From assembly GCF_900105215.1 (NCBI RefSeq), contig NZ_FOIP01000002.1, forward strand, positions 2,170,001 through 2,234,000: DNA of 64,000 nucleotides. The letters are read 5' to 3'. The DNA is from Lacrimispora sphenoides (lineage in GTDB: Bacteria; Bacillota; Clostridia; Lachnospirales; Lachnospiraceae). How positions within the stretch are numbered: position 1 is the first letter of the stretch; each line of letters starts with the position of its first letter. Under the pieces are notes generated by a model. It saw only the letters and a list, made by a program, of their open reading frames with translations. It made no database searches and had not been told where the DNA came from. The position numbers and the translations under genes are program-made. Shown piece by piece: positions 26,710-36,225 of this stretch.

Positions 26710-27867
26710 TTACTCTTCCGGCTCCATTGTTCTATCTGCTGCTATGGGCCTTACCGTGATTCCGTTGATTTCCACATGCTCACTTATGCCGATGACAATG
26801 CATGGCCGGCCGTCGATCATCCGGTTTTCTACAAGATAGGTTTTATCAGGCGCTACCTTGATACTCACATCCGTTGTCTTGATCTCAAAGCTTCTGGTAT
26901 TAACTACATTGGAAGCGATGAAGGGAGGCACAGACGTTTCTTCGTTTTCGCTGTAACGCTGCTCAAACTCCTCAAGCTTCTCCTGGCTGGCTCCGTTGTT
27001 TTCCAGCAGCCTTTTCATCTGATACTTGTCCAGGGTAAAGGGAGCCGGTTCATCCTTTGTTTCTTCAAGAATCTCATTTAAATTTTCGTGAAGGTTCTTA
27101 ACCGTTTCAAAATCGCAGTTATCTCCCAGCGTTTCCTCCACAAGGGCCTGGAATGTTTCTTTCTGGCTCTTGGCTGACATAGGTATCACACAGCCAAGCA
27201 GCTCATCAATTAAGCGTTCCGGCATCTGCTCCGGGTTTTTGGCATAGTATAAAAGGCTGTGAATATCCGTATTCCGGTCATTAAAGGACGGGAATAAAAA
27301 GCCGGTATCAGGAGCCTCCACGATCCAGTCCCTGCTGCGGTTTTCGATTACGTTAGACTCGGAATTGTAACAAAGGCCCGCTTTTGACAGTTTTACCGGG
27401 CAAACGGAGCACTGGATGAATTCATAAACAAAGTCTGAAGCATCATCCATTTCAAGTCCATCAGAGGACCTTGCGGGAATATCGTAGGCACAATGAATGA
27501 GGATAATGTAAAAATTCTCGCCGTAATCGTAGCTTGCGATCACCTTATCATAAAATTCCTCGATCAGGGCATCATCCTTTAACTGGCTGTCCCGAAGCTT
27601 TAATAGAAAGTTCTGGGTTCCGTCCTCAGCTTCCGTATGTAATGGAAATTCCATATTGACCATGTTCTTACCAATCGTCCCTGACAGGCCGCTTCTAAAG
27701 ATGGCAAAATATTTAAACGCTTCTTCTTCCGGAAGTGATAAAAATGCTTCCTTAATCTCCGTTCTTTTGTTCTTTTCCGCGTCCACATAACAGCCACAGA
27801 TACGGCTGATGGCACAGTTAGCAGGAGTAAAAAGTTTCTTTATTTCGTTAGCTTCTTTCTTATTCAT
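26710..27867 (-). CDS. DUF4317 family protein
   Basis: The 385-residue cytoplasmic protein starts MNKKEANEIKKLFTPANC and has the ISRICGCYVDAEKNK segment, both typical of DUF4317, a family common in Lachnospiraceae with no known function. It is rich in acidic residues. It is convergent with the acyltransferase, with only 3 bases between stop codons, and stands alone. Confidence 0.85.
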   Translation of the reverse strand: MNKKEANEIKKLFTPANCAISRICGCYVDAEKNKRTEIKEAFLSLPEEEAFKYFAIFRSGLSGTIGKNMVNMEFPLHTEAEDGTQNFLLKLRDSQLKDDALIEEFYDKVIASYDYGENFYIILIHCAYDIPARSSDGLEMDDASDFVYEFIQCSVCPVKLSKAGLCYNSESNVIENRSRDWIVEAPDTGFLFPSFNDRNTDIHSLLYYAKNPEQMPERLIDELLGCVIPMSAKSQKETFQALVEETLGDNCDFETVKNLHENLNEILEETKDEPAPFTLDKYQMKRLLENNGASQEKLEEFEQRYSENEETSVPPFIASNVVNTRSFEIKTTDVSIKVAPDKTYLVENRMIDGRPCIVIGISEHVEINGITVRPIAADRTMEPEE

Positions 27868-27954
27868 TCTACGGCTTCTCCTATCCTAATGTAAAACTTC
27901 AGAATTAATACTAGAGCAAATCCGGGCAGATGTCAATCATTGGTATTGCTAAAA

Positions 27955-27988
27955 AAAAGCTCACAGACCATCAGGTCCATGAGCTTTT
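27955..27988 (-). terminator. Terminator of the superoxide reductase gene
   Basis: AAAAGCTCA and TGAGCTTTT arms with an inner GACC/GGTC stem, followed by eight Ts on the minus strand, 9 bases after the stop. Confidence 0.88.
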
Positions 27989-27996
27989 CAACTTTT

Positions 27997-28371
27997 TTAT
28001 TTATCTGCTTTCCATAATCCGTGAAGATTACAGTATTCGTATGCGGCAACTACTTCATCTCCGTCGCAAAGCATGAATTCAGCCACTGGTTTATCACCTG
28101 GATTCAATATCTTTCTCTGATTGCCCTGCTTGGTCTCTAATGCGATCCAACCGATGAAATGTTCAGGAAGCATTGGGTGTTCAACGGAACCAACTGTAAC
28201 TTTTACATGCTGACCGTCAATCTCAATAACCGGAACGTGCTTCTCAGTTGCAGCATCTGTTGTATTGGCTACCAATTCGTGCATATTTTCTCCACAGCAT
28301 GTAATGGTACCGCCCTTTTCCTCTACAACCGCTACAATATTACCGCAACGGTTACACTTTAAAAACTTCAT
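27997..28371 (-). CDS. dfx: Desulfoferrodoxin (superoxide reductase)
   Basis: The 124-residue protein has an N-terminal desulforedoxin domain with Cys6, Cys9, Cys25 and Cys26 (rubredoxin-like Fe centre) and a C-terminal superoxide reductase domain. The catalytic Fe ligands are visible: His45 in EKHVP, His65, His71, Cys114 and His117 (CNLHG). It reduces superoxide to hydrogen peroxide without making oxygen, a usual defence in anaerobes. Single gene with a strong AGGAGG site and its own terminator. Confidence 0.95.
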   Translation of the reverse strand: MKFLKCNRCGNIVAVVEEKGGTITCCGENMHELVANTTDAATEKHVPVIEIDGQHVKVTVGSVEHPMLPEHFIGWIALETKQGNQRKILNPGDKPVAEFMLCDGDEVVAAYEYCNLHGLWKADK

Positions 28372-28475
28372 AGTAATAACCTCCTTCGTCTTTTGAATCT
28401 TTATTGAATTATATTCTCATTATACCATATTTACCATTCATTTACAATAGAATTAAACCGGCAAACAAAGCCCTC

Positions 28476-29240
28476 TTATTTGCCGCATCTTTCCTGATAT
28501 TCCGAAGGCGATACTCCCAAAAGCTTCTTAAACTGTGCACTGAAATAGGCGGTGTCCGAATACCCCACCTGATCCGCCACCTCATAAACCTTAACCCGGC
28601 AGTCCTTTAACAGGGACATGGCTACCTGCATCCGGTAAAACGTAAGATAGCTGGTAAATGTATAATCCGTTTCCTTTTTTAATACCCGGCTCAAATATCC
28701 TTCGCTGATTTCTAAGTATTCCGCCACCGTACTAATGGTGATGTTCTCCTGATAATGCATCCGGATGTACCGGATGGCCTCAGCCACATATTTGTTCTTG
28801 GATTTCTTGTCCGCATTAAAAAGAAGTACCGGTGCTGAAACCTCTCCTGCCTCCTTTTCCTTCCCCTGCTCGATTTGACTCCGGATATGCAGGATGGCCT
28901 GTTCTAAATCTCCATCCTTTAAAGGCTTTAAGAGGTAATCACTGACCCCTAACCGCAACGCGCTTTGGGCGTACTTAAAATCCCCGTAAGCAGTCAGGAT
29001 AATGAACTTCGCTCTGCACCCTTCTTCCCGAAGTTCGGTGATCATCTCCACCCCGTCCATGCGGGGCATCTTCACATCTGTCACGATAATGTCCGGGGAG
29101 AGCCGTTTTGCCAGACTGGCCCCTTCCTCCCCGTTAGCGGCCTCGCCCGCTATAACACAGTCCAGAGCCGCCCAGTTAATGGTCAAAATGATTCCCCGTC
29201 GGACCATCGTCTCATCTTCCACAACTATGACTTTATACAT
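28476..29240 (-). CDS. YesN/HptR-like AraC-type response regulator
   Basis: The 254-residue protein has a receiver domain (EDE near residue 7, phosphorylation Asp in IIVTDVKMPRMDG near residue 56, Lys near 106 in LLKPLKDGD) and a C-terminal AraC helix-turn-helix pair (TISTVAEYLEISEGYLSRVL and VADQVGYSDTAYFSAQFKK). It overlaps the kinase by 8 bases. With the binding protein and kinase it resembles the HptARS sugar-phosphate sensing set of Staphylococcus aureus and would activate the AfuABC-like transporter nearby. Confidence 0.88.
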   Translation of the reverse strand: MYKVIVVEDETMVRRGIILTINWAALDCVIAGEAANGEEGASLAKRLSPDIIVTDVKMPRMDGVEMITELREEGCRAKFIILTAYGDFKYAQSALRLGVSDYLLKPLKDGDLEQAILHIRSQIEQGKEKEAGEVSAPVLLFNADKKSKNKYVAEAIRYIRMHYQENITISTVAEYLEISEGYLSRVLKKETDYTFTSYLTFYRMQVAMSLLKDCRVKVYEVADQVGYSDTAYFSAQFKKLLGVSPSEYQERCGK

Positions 29241-30952
29241 CCGTCACCTCCCTCTGGACCGGCAGTCTTAACGCAATGGTGGTTCCCTCCTTTGTCACTT
29301 CCGCCCTGATCCCATATTCCTGTCCGTAATAAACTTTCAGTATACGGATCACATTATAAAGCCCTAAGTGTCCATCTCTTTTCACCGGATTGTCACTGTT
29401 GATCCAGTCCACCATTTCTTTATCCATCCCGCACCCGTCATCCGTAATGGATATGCTTAATACTCCATCTTTCTGATATGCAAAAATACAGATGTATCCG
29501 TTCTCACACCCATCGAGCCCATGGATGATGGCATTCTCCACCAATGGCTGCAAAAACATTCTGGGCACCATGCAGTCCTCCAATTGGTCCGGTATCTCGG
29601 TTTCATAGAGGAATCGTCCCGTAAAACGGATTTTTTGGATCTGAATGTAGCTTTCAATGGTTTCTAATTCCTCCCTCAGGGTGATGAAAGGGCGGCTGGA
29701 TATACTTCTTCGCAGGATTACCGCCAGATTCTCTGCCAATATGGCGATTTCCGGAATCTGGTTGATCCTGGCATTCCACTTAATCGTATCCAGGGTATTA
29801 TAGAGAAAATGAGGGTTTAGCTGGGTCTGATACAGTTTAATGGTTGTCTTATTTAAATCCTTCTGCTTTTGAACCGTATCCTCTAAGTATTTCTGTAAGT
29901 CGCCTGTCATCTGGTTAAAGCTTTCCGTCAGCCTTCCCAGCTCATCCTGCCGGTTTGTATGAATGCGGATGGATAAATCCCCTTTTTTCACCTTTGCCAT
30001 AGCCTTATCAAGCTGGCTCACCGGCTGGGCAATGCCTCTTGACAGAGCACCGGAAATCATCAGGCAGAGGACCAGACCAAGAGCCGATAAAAGTATGCTC
30101 ACCGTTCCCATCGTGCGGATGGCATCTGCACTGATTGGTGCGGAACGTCTTAGGATGACATAGATCCCCTGGGAAGGTTCCCTGGTCCATAAATACCTGG
30201 TATACACTCCTCTTCCCTTTTCTCCCTCATGTCCTGATACTCCATGAAAGATGATGTCATTGATCTCCTTTTCCCCATACTCCGGACTGGAGCAGTAAAT
30301 GGGCCTTTGATGGGAATCCAGCACTAAAAACGTATCCCCGGAAGAATAGAAGCCATTTAACAGATTGTCAAAATTTTCACGTGAGAAATCAAGGACCACA
30401 TATCCGGTTCTTGCTCCATGGGAATTTTCCAGGGAATAAGCTCCCTGCATCAGGATATTTTTATCTGTTCCCGGAAGATAGGGATCCGTCCTGTAATAGG
30501 TGATCCCGCTCGCTTCCTGTGCCTTCTTTAAAAAGCCCCCAGCGTATGGGGAGAGAACTGTTTTTTGAAGCAGTGTCCGTTGTAAAACGAAGCTTTCCGC
30601 CTGAATCATAAATGCTGAACTGGGCGCTGCTGTATATCTCCTGAACCGCTTGATATAAGGACAGATATAAATCCTTTTGCATCTCAATAGCATCCTTATC
30701 GATCATTACCCTGGCTGCTGTACCGTCTGCTGTAAAAGTCTCGCAGGCCTTCTCACAGTTTTCAAACAGCTGGGTCAGTTTTGCGCTTACCTCCTCCAGC
30801 TGCCGGTTTCCCTCCACCGCCAGCTGCCGGTTAATGGAAGCTGCAAAAAGCCTGGTAACCACCACGCTTGAAAAGGTAAGAGGCACCAGAGCTACCAGCA
30901 GACATCCCAAAAATACCCGTGTCTTGAAAGAAAACTGACCGTACCACTTCAT
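29233..30952 (-). pseudogene. YesM/HptS-like sensor histidine kinase, frameshifted
   Basis: Two frames make one kinase. From ATG 30952 the first frame gives an N-terminal membrane segment and extracytoplasmic sensor up to SLPIRWGL near 30535. The second continues with LKKAQEASGITYYRT through a second membrane segment, HAMP (ELGRLTESFNQM), the YesM-type phosphoacceptor region NPHFLYNTLDTIKW and ATPase motifs ENAIIHGL and DDGCGM, ending at 29233. The break is at GGGGGCTTTTT (minus strand, 30530-30540); one base too many is present. Intact it would have about 573 residues. Sequencing error, real mutation or phase variation are all possible. Confidence 0.8.
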
Positions 30953-32013
30953 CCTCCAGTCCTCCTTTTATACACAGTCAGAACCTTATTCCATTGCTTT
31001 TGGATTTCCTTTTTCTCCCGGGAAAGACCCTTTAAATCCATATCTATGATGGGAAGCCTGTTGACAGGGGAAAGCCCTGGCAGAGGAGGCACATCCAGCC
31101 GCACGGAGCGCCTGTTTAAATCCGAAACAAGGATCCTCTGTGTATCCTTGCTGACCGTGAAATCCAAAAAACGCCTGGCCGCCTCCGGGTGGGGACAGCC
31201 ATTTACAATGGCAGTACCATCCGGCAGCACCGTGGTCCCTTCTTCCGGGTAAATGTAGTCCACATCTGCACCTCTTAAGCGCAGCGCCTGGGCTGCCCCT
31301 TCTATGGTGACCCCCAGGGAATACCTGCCATCCAAAATGCCGGAATTTACTTCCGATAAGCTGGAAAGACTCCCGTATTCCAGGTTATCTGCCAGCTGCT
31401 TCATATAGTCTCCTTCTCCCCGGTACGTATAGACAGCCGTAGCCAGCGCAGAGGAATAGATATCCGACATACCGGGATCCACAAAAGCAACCCTGCCTTT
31501 CCATCTTGGCTCCAACAGGCTGGCCCAGCCCGCAGGCACCTCCCGGTATGTCACCACGTTGGTATTGTACATGATGACTAAGGGGCAGACGGAAAAGCTG
31601 GTCCACTTATGATCTTCACACCGGAACGCCCCGGCTATGGTTGGGATTTCCGGGCTTTCATAAGCCTGCCAATATTCCTTTTTTTCTTCCAGGGTCTCAA
31701 TTCCTGCACCAAATACCACATCCCATGCTTCCCCCTCATCACCATATGGGCCGCTGCCATCCTCTAATTTTTTTAACAGTTCCTCCAAAGATCCGTTTTC
31801 TACCTTTACATGAAGGCCTGTACGTTCTTCAAACTCCTTGACAACAGGCTCGCATATCCCTTTTTCCTGGACCGAGTAAACCACCAGATCCGCCTGGGAG
31901 TTCATGGGCTGCTCCCCCGTTTCCGGCCGGCAGGAAGACAGCAGGACGCAGCAAATAAGAGACAGCGTGCAGACCGCCGGCCATCGTTTCCTGGTGCTGT
32001 CAGAAAGTCTCAT
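30949..32013 (-). CDS. HptA/AfuA-like substrate-binding lipoprotein of a sensing system
   Basis: The 354-residue protein has a lipoprotein signal ending LLSSC and an iron/sugar-phosphate class binding fold: DLVVYSVQEKG, AWDVVFGAG near residue 100, MYNTNVV, WKGRVAFVDPG and LPDGTAIVNG. It has no permease of its own in the operon but overlaps the kinase start by 4 bases. That layout (binding protein, kinase, AraC-type regulator) is that of HptARS and PgtC-type three-component systems, where the binding protein reports ligand to the kinase. Ligand inferred as a sugar phosphate. Confidence 0.78.
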   Translation of the reverse strand: MRLSDSTRKRWPAVCTLSLICCVLLSSCRPETGEQPMNSQADLVVYSVQEKGICEPVVKEFEERTGLHVKVENGSLEELLKKLEDGSGPYGDEGEAWDVVFGAGIETLEEKKEYWQAYESPEIPTIAGAFRCEDHKWTSFSVCPLVIMYNTNVVTYREVPAGWASLLEPRWKGRVAFVDPGMSDIYSSALATAVYTYRGEGDYMKQLADNLEYGSLSSLSEVNSGILDGRYSLGVTIEGAAQALRLRGADVDYIYPEEGTTVLPDGTAIVNGCPHPEAARRFLDFTVSKDTQRILVSDLNRRSVRLDVPPLPGLSPVNRLPIIDMDLKGLSREKKEIQKQWNKVLTVYKRRTGG

Positions 32014-32146
32014 AGACGCTTCCTCCTCTCCTGTCCTCAGTATGGTTTCGTTTTATCCATTATATCAAAAAAGTGCTTATTTTGCCATGGGCAGAAGACC
32101 ATATTTATGGTAAACTTTACCTAATAGACAAATGGAGGTGCCTGCC

Positions 32147-32992
32147 ATGGCCGTACATATCATAGAACAATCCATTATCCCAAAACACATTGGAAGCAGC
32201 CTGTGCGAAGATGGACTGTTTGTAAATGAGAACTTTATCGCAGTAATCGACGGAGTTACAAGCAAGGGAACCCTTACCTGGCCCGAAAGCCCGGGAGGCC
32301 GTCCCGGAAACATGACCAGCGGATGCTACGCAAAAGAGGTGCTGCTTGATGCCTTAAGCACCATGCCTTCCGACATAGACGGCGCCGGCGCCATGGACTA
32401 TTTAAACGAATCCCTGGCCAGGGCCTGCCGCTCACGCCGCTCCATCCTGGAGGAAAGACCTGAAGAACGCCTGCAGGCAGTTCTCATCCTGTATAGTAAC
32501 AGCCGCAGGGAGGTATGGGCCTTTGGTGACTGCCAATGTCTCATTGGCGGCATCCACCATCAGCAAGTGAAAGCCATTGACAACCTGCTTTCCCAGGTCA
32601 GAAGCCTTTATATCCAAACGGAGCTTCTATCAGGCCGGACAGAAACGTCATTTTCCGGCCATGACACCGGGAGGGAATACATCCTACCCCTCCTGCGCCG
32701 CCAGCTTCTTTTCGCCAATGAGGACTCTGATTATGGATATGATGTAATAAACGGTTTTCCCATTCACTCAGATCGTGTCATCATCCATACCGTACCCCCA
32801 CACTCCCGGTTAGTTCTTGCAAGCGACGGCTATCCTGTTCTAAAGGAGACTCTGGCTGAAAGCGAAGCCGCCTTAAAGGAGCTCATACAAAAAGATCCCC
32901 TCTGCTTTCGGGAAAACAAGGGCACCAAAGGGTTAGTTATGGGAAATGACAGCTTTGATGACCGCACCTATATCCGCTTCGACACTTTATAA
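32147..32992 (+). CDS. PP2C-like protein phosphatase family protein
   Basis: ATG 32147 is chosen because GGAGG lies 8 bases upstream, inside the longer frame that starts at 32132. The 281-residue protein has pieces typical of PP2C phosphatases: CEDGLFVNENFIAVIDGVTS (metal-binding Glu-Asp and Asp-Gly), EVWAFGDCQC, RLVLASDGYPVL and SFDDRTYI with the C-terminal Asp. Overall it is diverged. It probably removes phosphate from Ser/Thr or a small molecule in the cytoplasm. It is a single gene divergent from the HptA-like gene. Confidence 0.65.
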   Translation: MAVHIIEQSIIPKHIGSSLCEDGLFVNENFIAVIDGVTSKGTLTWPESPGGRPGNMTSGCYAKEVLLDALSTMPSDIDGAGAMDYLNESLARACRSRRSILEERPEERLQAVLILYSNSRREVWAFGDCQCLIGGIHHQQVKAIDNLLSQVRSLYIQTELLSGRTETSFSGHDTGREYILPLLRRQLLFANEDSDYGYDVINGFPIHSDRVIIHTVPPHSRLVLASDGYPVLKETLAESEAALKELIQKDPLCFRENKGTKGLVMGNDSFDDRTYIRFDTL

Positions 32993-33006
32993 AGGAAACA
33001 CAGAGG

Positions 33007-33043
33007 GGCTGCTGCAAAATAATAACTTCCTTTTGCAGCAGCC
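33007..33043. terminator. Terminator after the PP2C-like gene
   Basis: Perfect 13-bp arms GGCTGCTGCAAAA (33007-33019) and its complement (33031-33043), then TTTT on the plus strand and A-rich text on the other side; it can serve both convergent genes. Confidence 0.88.
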
Positions 33044-33060
33044 TTTTCCTCTTCCTTTTC

Positions 33061-34509
33061 CTATCCTTCCTGCAGTCCCAGATATTCCTCAAACAAACTG
33101 CACACGCTCACAGAATCTGCCTCTGTTGCCATCTCACAGAAGATCCGCAGCAAGGGTTCTGTGCCGGAGAATCTTGCAATCACCCAGCCGCCGTTTTTAA
33201 AGTAGACCTTACACCCATCGATATATGAGATCTTGTCAATTTCAAAAGGCAACTTTGGCAGTTTCCGGTCAATCATGAGAATCTGGTTGATTCTCTCCTT
33301 TTCCTCATTGGTAAAACGGTAATCCCGCTCTGCCATATGGATCGCCCCATACTCTCTGCGGATATCTGCTGCAATCTCAGACAGCTTTTTCCCTGATACA
33401 GCCATCATTTCTACCAGAAGGGAAGCGGCATAGATTCCATCCTTGCCATGAATATGTCCCTTAACCGTCAGGCCGCCGGAGGACTCTCCGCCGATGATGG
33501 CATCTGTCTCCTGCATTTTCGCAGATACAAATTTAAACCCTACGGGAACCTCGTAACATTTCTGCCCAAAGCTCTCCGCCACCCGGTCCAGAACATGGGT
33601 GGTGGAAAGGCTTCGAACCACGGGTCCCCGCCAGCCCTTGTATTTCAGAAGATAATAATACAGCATCACCAAAATGTTGTTGGCATGGAGATAGCGGCCC
33701 TGATCGTCAATGACCCCCAGTCTGTCCGCATCTCCATCCGTGGCGATCCCGATATCACAGTACCGGTCCAGCACATAATTCTGTAAGTTCCGCAGTGTCT
33801 GCTCCGTTGGTGCAGGCATCTTTCCGCCAAACAAAGTGTCATGCTGGTCATTAATGGTTTCAATGGTACACCTTGCAACGGAAAGGATGGTGCTTAAGGC
33901 TGTAAGGCTCACTCCGTACATGGGGTCAATGGCAACCCGGAAATCCCGGGAGCGTATGGCATTCATATCAATGACGGATATGATATTATCCAGATACTCA
34001 TTTAAAGGATTGATTTCCTCTACCACTCCTTTTTTTACAAGCTCAAGATAAGAGGCTGGAGGCATCTGTCCGGCCGCCTCATGGTTTGGCTCATAATTCC
34101 GCTCCGCTTCTATAAGATATCTTTCAATATCCTGGGTCTGGACCTCATCCGCATCACGCCCGCCGTAGGTAAACACCTTGACCCCGTTATATATGGCCGG
34201 ATTATGGCTGGCCGTTACCATCATGCCGTAGCTTAACCTGTGCTTCATTACATAAAACATGATGAGGGGGGTTGGGGAACTGCGGTTTACGAAATATACC
34301 TTGATTCCCTGATTCCCAAATATCTCACAGGCCCATATGACTGCCTCTTTCGAAAGGAAACGTCTGTCATATCCTATGACAATTCCTTCTCCCTCTACAT
34401 TTTCCGCTTTCATCTTAAGACTGACGGCAAGCGCCAGCTTCTGGATATTCTCCTTTGTAAAATCTTCTCCGATAATGGCTCTCCAGCCACCGGTACCAAA
34501 CGTTACCAT
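33061..34509 (-). CDS. Phosphoglucomutase/phosphomannomutase family protein
   Basis: The start at 34509 is chosen because GGAGGG lies upstream at the right distance; the frame is open 36 bases further. The 482-residue protein has FGTGGWRAIIGEDF at the start, the catalytic serine in TASHNPAIYNG, metal-binding DGDADR and sugar-binding GGESSGG. It moves phosphate between C1 and C6 of a hexose phosphate. It follows the AfuABC-like permease by 63 bases on the same strand, which fits use of an imported hexose phosphate. Confidence 0.9.
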   Translation of the reverse strand: MVTFGTGGWRAIIGEDFTKENIQKLALAVSLKMKAENVEGEGIVIGYDRRFLSKEAVIWACEIFGNQGIKVYFVNRSSPTPLIMFYVMKHRLSYGMMVTASHNPAIYNGVKVFTYGGRDADEVQTQDIERYLIEAERNYEPNHEAAGQMPPASYLELVKKGVVEEINPLNEYLDNIISVIDMNAIRSRDFRVAIDPMYGVSLTALSTILSVARCTIETINDQHDTLFGGKMPAPTEQTLRNLQNYVLDRYCDIGIATDGDADRLGVIDDQGRYLHANNILVMLYYYLLKYKGWRGPVVRSLSTTHVLDRVAESFGQKCYEVPVGFKFVSAKMQETDAIIGGESSGGLTVKGHIHGKDGIYAASLLVEMMAVSGKKLSEIAADIRREYGAIHMAERDYRFTNEEKERINQILMIDRKLPKLPFEIDKISYIDGCKVYFKNGGWVIARFSGTEPLLRIFCEMATEADSVSVCSLFEEYLGLQEG

Positions 34510-34572
34510 CCTTCGTATCCCTCCATGTTTTCTAAAAATGCCCAAAGCCTTCCTGTGAAACCTTTGGATGGA

Positions 34573-36225
34573 CTATACAACCGAAACCTTTCCCTTGCTT
34601 ACCTTTAGGAAAATGAGCAGGGAGATGACTGTACTGACCGTTAATATGGAAGCCAGTGCCGCCGCCGTACCATAGCTGTTCCGGACAACTTCCGTATATA
34701 TGGCCACGGATATGGTACTTGTCTTGCCGCCGTAAAGCATAACGCTGGAGGACAGCTCATTGATGCAGGTGATCCAGCTTAATATGGCTCCTGACAGGAT
34801 ACCCGGGGCCATAAGCCTTGCTGTCACCTTGGCAAAGGTTTTCATGGGGGATACGCCCAGACTGATGGAGGCCTCTTCCACACTGGGGTCCATCTGCTGC
34901 AGGAACGCACTGCCCGACCGTACCGTATAAGGCAGCTTCCTGACTACAAAGGCTATAATCATAATAGCGGCAGTACCCGTAAGGATCATGGGCTGCTTAT
35001 TGAAAGCCACGATCAGGCTGATGCCCAGTACCGCGCCCGGAATGACAAAGGGGAACATAATGAGAAGATCCATAAGCTGTCCTGCTATCCCTTTCTGACG
35101 CACTACGATGTAGGATATCAGCATGCCCAGTATGATAATGAATACAATGGCTGTGGCAGAGAATACGAACGTATTCCGGATATTGGTCCACAGTCTGTTA
35201 AAAATCGTCACATAGCTTTCGATACTGAAACCTTTTTTGAAACCTGTAAAATCACTCTTTATAAAGCTGCTGACCACCACCACGATCTGGGGAAGGATGC
35301 CGATACATGTCACCAGCATAACCGGCAATGTTACCAGGAAGCGCTTGAAACCGTGAAGCTGCTCTTCCTTAGGCGGTCTCATGGCCGTCATGACATAATT
35401 TTTTCTGGTCACAAAATATTTCTGCAACAAAAGCACCGTAGTCGAACAGAGTACCACAATCACGGACAGGGCGCTGGCCAAATGAGCATTGCCCCCGATC
35501 TCACTCATATATTCGTTGTATACTAACACGGGAAGAACCATATAGCCTTCGCCGATGAGCATTGGCGTACCGAAGTCCGCAAGGCTGGTCATGAATACCA
35601 TAATGGCTCCCGCTGCGATGGAGGGCAGAATGACCGGTATGGTGATGGTCAAAAGCCTGCGAAGCTTGTTGCTTCCCAGATTTTCCGCCGCCTCCTCAAG
35701 GCTTGAGTCAATGCTTCCCATTGCCCCTGATGTATATAAGTACACATAGGGAAACAGCTTGAAGGTAAAAACAAGAATAATGCCCAGCTTTCCATAGATA
35801 CTTGGAAGAAAGATCCCGATGCTTTCAAAAAAACGTGTAACAAAGCCAGCACGCCCGAATAGCATGATCCAGCTGTAAGCGCCGATAAACGGCGGGCTCA
35901 TAAGGCTCATTATGATGAATATATGGATAAAGCGTTTTCCAAAAATGTTGTATCTGGACATCAGATAGGCCATGGGCACCCCTACGACCAAAGTCGTAGC
36001 CGTGGTGACAATGGAGACGAACAGGCTTCGCCCAAGAGAGGAATAATAATACTTTTTCGAAAAAAACCGGATGTAGTTCTCAAGGGTAAAGCCTTCCACC
36101 TTGCCGGAGAAGAAGCTTCGCGTAATCAGGGTACAGAAAGGGTAAATCAGAAACAGCAGCATGAAGCCTACCACCACCACTTTTACCCAAAACCAGAAGT
36201 CAAACTTCCATCCTTTCTTTACCAT
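34573..36225 (-). CDS. AfuB/FbpB-like ABC permease with two fused domains
   Basis: The 550-residue protein has about twelve membrane segments and two BPD_transp_1 halves, each with an EAA loop (EEAAENLGSNKLRRLLTI near residue 183 and EEASISLGVSPMKTFAKVTA near 455). This fused layout is used by the Fe3+ class and by the hexose-phosphate importer AfuB. It overlaps the ATPase by 7 bases. The neighbouring mutase and HptARS-like sensor favour sugar phosphate over iron. Confidence 0.85.
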   Translation of the reverse strand: MVKKGWKFDFWFWVKVVVVGFMLLFLIYPFCTLITRSFFSGKVEGFTLENYIRFFSKKYYYSSLGRSLFVSIVTTATTLVVGVPMAYLMSRYNIFGKRFIHIFIIMSLMSPPFIGAYSWIMLFGRAGFVTRFFESIGIFLPSIYGKLGIILVFTFKLFPYVYLYTSGAMGSIDSSLEEAAENLGSNKLRRLLTITIPVILPSIAAGAIMVFMTSLADFGTPMLIGEGYMVLPVLVYNEYMSEIGGNAHLASALSVIVVLCSTTVLLLQKYFVTRKNYVMTAMRPPKEEQLHGFKRFLVTLPVMLVTCIGILPQIVVVVSSFIKSDFTGFKKGFSIESYVTIFNRLWTNIRNTFVFSATAIVFIIILGMLISYIVVRQKGIAGQLMDLLIMFPFVIPGAVLGISLIVAFNKQPMILTGTAAIMIIAFVVRKLPYTVRSGSAFLQQMDPSVEEASISLGVSPMKTFAKVTARLMAPGILSGAILSWITCINELSSSVMLYGGKTSTISVAIYTEVVRNSYGTAAALASILTVSTVISLLIFLKVSKGKVSVV

